Origin: Candidatus Solibacter sp.
GTDB lineage: Bacteria > Acidobacteriota > Terriglobia > Bryobacterales > Bryobacteraceae
Direction of reading: 5' to 3'
Assembly: GCA_017883345.1 (NCBI GenBank)
Contig: JADGNT010000193.1
Span: 1 to 8,271, forward strand
Length of the DNA stretch: 8,271 nt
This document shows, one piece after another, positions 5,932 to 8,271 of this stretch (positions within the stretch are counted from its first letter, which is position 1; each line of letters starts with the position of its first letter). The notes under the pieces were generated by a model, which was not told the origin of the DNA, did not search any database, and saw nothing but the letters and a program-made list of their open reading frames with translations. The position numbers and the translations under genes are program-made.

Positions 5932-8061
5932 ATGGAGCGCATCATGCAACTTTCGCGACGCCATTTCCTGGCCACCGGCACCGCCCTGCCGCTGCTTGCC
6001 GTGCCCCAAGCCTCCCGCCCCGGACAGGCGTGGTATCAGAAGATGCGGCGCTGCGGCCAGGTCAATTTCAACGAGATGGACCCCGGGCGCCTGGACATCG
6101 CGCAGTGGGTGGACTACTGGAGCAGCCTCAAGCTCGACGCCCTGCTGCTCAACGCCGGCGGCATCATGGCCTTCTACCCGACGAAAATTCCGGGGCACCA
6201 TCGCAGCCAGTTTCTGGCCGACGGCGACCTCTTCGGCGATTTCACCAAAGCCGCCAAGGCGCGCGGCATGCGCGTGGTCGCGCGCCTGGACTGCAACCTC
6301 GCCTACCAGGAAACCCTCCAGCTTCGTCCCGAGTGGTTCGTGCGCTCGGCCGACGGCCAGCCGGTGAAGCACTCTGAATCGCCATGGCTGTTCCAGACCT
6401 GCATGTTCTCCAGCTATTTCACGGAGCAGATGCCGGCCATCATCCGCGAGGTGAACTCGCTCTACGACGTGGATGGCTTCTTCACCAACGGCTGGCCCGG
6501 AACCGGCCGCCCGCCTGTCTGCCGCTGCGAGGCCTGCAAGCGGCTGGCCGCCCGCAACACTCCCGCGTTCGCCGAGCAGCACCTGGCGCGCGTGCTGGAA
6601 GTCTGGAAGCTGTGGGACAACGCGGCCAAGGAGAAGAAGCCGGACAGCGTGTATGTGGGCAATCTGGGAGGCGGCATCCGCGCTACCACCGACCTGCGGC
6701 GGCTCTCCTCGGTGGCGGGCTGGTTCAATGCCGACCATCAGGGCCGCAGCGGCGCCACCCCCATCTGGGACTGCGCGCAACAGGGCCGCGTGGCCCAATC
6801 CGTCATGAAGGGGCGCTGCATCACCAACGTGACTGGGAGCTACGCGAATTCCAAGCCCCTGTGGCGGCACACCGCCAAGGCGCCGGCCGAGGCCACCATG
6901 TGGATGGCGCAGACCACGGCCAGCGGCATGGTGCCCTGGTATCACTGGCTCGGCGGCGAGCCCGAGGATCAGCGATGGCGCGCGCCGGGACGCGACTTCT
7001 TCCAATGGATCGCCAAATACGAGCCGCACTTCATCAATCGCAAACCGGTGGCCACCGTGGGCGTGGTCTTCAGCCAGCGCATGAACGCGCTCTACACCCC
7101 GCCCGGCGGCGGCGCGCCCAGCGACTTTCTGCAAGGCATGTACTACGCCCTGCTGGAAGGCCGCTTCCTCTTCGATTTCGTCCACGAGGACGATCTGGAC
7201 GCCGCCACGCTGAAAAAGTACGCGGCCGTGATCCTGCCCAACACTGCCATCTTGAGCGATGCGCAGTGCGCCCAGTTGCGCTCCTATGCCCGCGGCGGCG
7301 GCGGATTGCTGGCCACCTTCGAGACCGCGCACTACGATGGCGCGGGCGCGCGCCGCAACGAGCTCGGCCTCGCCGATGTGTTCGGCGCGTCGTTGCTCTC
7401 TGCCGCCGGCGGCGTGGAAGGCCCCAAAGGCAACTCGTACTACGCGCGCATCGAGCAGCGCCACGCCATCCTCGCCGGCTTCGAGGAGACCAACGTGCTG
7501 CCCGGCGCCGAATACCGCTTGCCGGTGAAGGCGCGTGCGCCGCAGGCGATGACGGTGGTGCCGCCCTATCCCGCGTTCCCGCCCGAGATGGTCTACACGC
7601 GCACCCCGAAGACGGACGAACCCGCTATCGTGATCGCGGAAGAGGGCATGAGCCGGCGCATCTGGCTGCCCGGCGACGTGGAGCGCAGCTTCTGGCGCAG
7701 CGGCAACGGCGATCTCAGCCGCCTCTTGCAGCAAGCCATCCGCTGGGTGGCGCGCGACCGCATGCCGGTGCGCGTAACCGGCGACGGCCTGGTGGAACTG
7801 TTCGCCTGGGAGACCGAGCCCGGATATGCCGTCCACATTCTGAATTACACCAATCCGAATTTCGCGCTGGGATGGTTTCGGGAGACTTACCCGCTGGGCG
7901 CGCAGACCGTGCGCATGGAGCTGCCGGAGGGGGTGAAGGTGCGCAAAGTGCAGGCGCTACGGGCGGGCGCGGAGCTGAAGTATAAAGTCACCGGCCAGAC
8001 GCTGGAATTCACCTTGCCCGGCGTGCGCGACTACGAGATCGCGGCGGTGACCCGGGGGTAG
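5932..8061 (+). CDS. Tat-exported glycosidase-like protein with GATase1-like domain
   Basis: A 709-residue protein. SRRHFL at residues 8-13 followed by a hydrophobic stretch is a Tat signal. Residues about 35-365 look like a TIM barrel of the hypothetical glycosyl hydrolase 6 / alpha-amylase-like type, with strands at LDALLLNAGG, RVVARLDCN (Asp120), YDVDGFFTNGW (178-188) and GMVPWYHWLGG. A CxCxxC cluster (Cys197, 199, 202) follows the DGFF strand, as in related family members. Residues about 372-560 resemble the GATase1-like trimerisation domain of GH42 beta-galactosidases (AAVILPNTAIL at 431-441, then a Gly-rich loop). The C-terminal part (about 600-709, HILNY at 635-639) is a small beta domain. 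ATG 5932 is chosen for AGGGGA 5 nt upstream; ATG 5944, with GGAG 6 nt upstream, is a real alternative, while the far upstream in-frame ATG at 5851 would bury the Tat motif. It is transcribed divergently from the barrel operon. The catalytic acids and the sugar substrate cannot be named. Confidence 0.85.
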   Translation: MERIMQLSRRHFLATGTALPLLAVPQASRPGQAWYQKMRRCGQVNFNEMDPGRLDIAQWVDYWSSLKLDALLLNAGGIMAFYPTKIPGHHRSQFLADGDLFGDFTKAAKARGMRVVARLDCNLAYQETLQLRPEWFVRSADGQPVKHSESPWLFQTCMFSSYFTEQMPAIIREVNSLYDVDGFFTNGWPGTGRPPVCRCEACKRLAARNTPAFAEQHLARVLEVWKLWDNAAKEKKPDSVYVGNLGGGIRATTDLRRLSSVAGWFNADHQGRSGATPIWDCAQQGRVAQSVMKGRCITNVTGSYANSKPLWRHTAKAPAEATMWMAQTTASGMVPWYHWLGGEPEDQRWRAPGRDFFQWIAKYEPHFINRKPVATVGVVFSQRMNALYTPPGGGAPSDFLQGMYYALLEGRFLFDFVHEDDLDAATLKKYAAVILPNTAILSDAQCAQLRSYARGGGGLLATFETAHYDGAGARRNELGLADVFGASLLSAAGGVEGPKGNSYYARIEQRHAILAGFEETNVLPGAEYRLPVKARAPQAMTVVPPYPAFPPEMVYTRTPKTDEPAIVIAEEGMSRRIWLPGDVERSFWRSGNGDLSRLLQQAIRWVARDRMPVRVTGDGLVELFAWETEPGYAVHILNYTNPNFALGWFRETYPLGAQTVRMELPEGVKVRKVQALRAGAELKYKVTGQTLEFTLPGVRDYEIAAVTRG

Positions 8062-8067
8062 GGGCAC

Positions 8068-8086
8068 CGTGGAGCGGGCGTCCACG
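8068..8086 (+). terminator. Small hairpin just after the glycosidase stop
   Basis: CGTGGA (8068-8073) and TCCACG (8081-8086) form a 6-bp stem with a 7-nt GC-rich loop, starting 7 nt after the stop codon. There is no T-run, so it is weak as an intrinsic terminator. It may belong to the palindrome-rich repeat that fills this tail. Confidence 0.25.
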
Positions 8087-8113
8087 CCTGCCATGCCAGT
8101 ATTCGTACCGGCA

Positions 8114-8146
8114 TTCTTCGAAGAACGTCGGCAAGGACGCCGACGT
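8114..8146. repeat. Adjacent palindrome and hairpin in the 3' intergenic tail
   Basis: TTCTTCGAAGAA (8114-8125) is a perfect 12-bp palindrome. It abuts ACGTCGGC (8125-8132) and GCCGACGT (8139-8146), a perfect 8-bp stem with a 6-nt loop. The two structures share base 8125, so they are probably alternative or stacked folds. The density of palindromes looks like an extragenic repetitive element rather than a coding region. Confidence 0.5.
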
Positions 8147-8154
8147 GGCAACCG

Positions 8155-8246
8155 GGGGTACCCTCTGGGTCGCCCTCTGGGTCTGGTCGCTCTACGGATG
8201 GTGGATAGGGCGGACTATTTGCGCCGCACTACCCAGAGGGTACCCC
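8155..8246. repeat. 92-bp stretch bounded by perfect 16-bp inverted repeats
   Basis: GGGGTACCCTCTGGGT (8155-8170) and its exact reverse complement (8231-8246) bound a 60-bp interior. The left arm's CCCTCTGGGT core is repeated at 8173-8182, so two left-hand sites could pair with one right-hand site. No transposase is encoded and I see no clear target-site duplication at the ends. It could be a MITE-like or palindromic repeat unit, or a large hairpin RNA at the 3' end of the glycosidase transcript. Confidence 0.6.
8161..8184 (+). repeat. Tandem 12-bp duplication
   Basis: CCCTCTGGGTCG (8161-8172) is followed directly by CCCTCTGGGTCT (8173-8184), with 11 of 12 bases identical. The first copy overlaps the left arm of the inverted repeat, so it looks like a slippage duplication of part of that arm. 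Confidence 0.7.
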
Positions 8247-8271
8247 GCCTGCCCCACCACGGGAATCTGCA

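Noticed and set aside
5800..7836. 678-codon open frame on the minus strand opposite the glycosidase-like gene
   Set aside because: It is long but Ala/Gly/His/Arg-rich with no recognisable domain, overlaps the start of the barrel gene, and is explained by codon bias of the plus-strand gene.
7957..8151. 64-codon minus-strand frame across the end of the glycosidase-like gene
   Set aside because: It is an antisense shadow joined to palindromic spacer sequence.
8145..8271. Open frame running off the right edge, rich in Trp
   Set aside because: It lies entirely in the inverted-repeat element, has no ribosome binding site, and its Trp-rich text comes from the repeated CTCTGGGTC unit.

Overview
The window looks like chromosomal DNA from a high-GC member of the Acidobacteriota, most likely near Solibacter/Bryobacter. 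The basis is protein type: a secreted von Willebrand A-like protein of the kind described as 'VWFA-related Acidobacterial domain', a very large CarboxypepD_reg/Oar-type outer-membrane barrel, and a Tat-exported glycosidase-like protein with a GATase1-like (trimerisation) domain. These three families are typical of that group. The assignment is by recognition, not by a database search.

Layout: (1) 1-530 has no convincing gene. It holds a 30-nt pyrimidine tract, a perfect 9-bp hairpin and a short CTCTGCG repeat array next to the end of the first gene. (2) 531-5821 is a two-gene operon on the minus strand. The barrel gene comes first (5821-2657), followed by the VWFA-like gene (2654-531). The stop of the first and the start of the second are 2 nt apart, and the ribosome binding site of the second lies inside the last codons of the first. 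(3) 5822-5931 is a 110-bp divergent intergenic region with candidate overlapping -10 elements, an inverted repeat just ahead of the barrel gene, and a 14-bp palindrome overlapping the ribosome binding site of the plus-strand gene. (4) 5932-8061, plus strand, is the glycosidase-like gene. (5) 8062-8271 is a palindrome-rich intergenic tail ending in a 92-bp stretch bounded by perfect 16-bp inverted repeats.

How the genes may work together (inference): the barrel protein has an N-terminal Ig-like carboxypeptidase-regulatory fold and a C-terminal Phe typical of outer-membrane barrels, and the VWFA protein has a Sec-type signal peptide. Their coupling suggests they are made together and act together in the cell envelope. 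The divergent Tat-exported glycosidase-like protein could act on a glycan whose products the barrel handles, but nothing in the sequence shows the substrate or a regulator. The barrel/VWFA pair is the best candidate for a widespread but functionally undescribed system. Nothing in the window points to a defence system, CRISPR array, tRNA, rRNA or intact mobile element.
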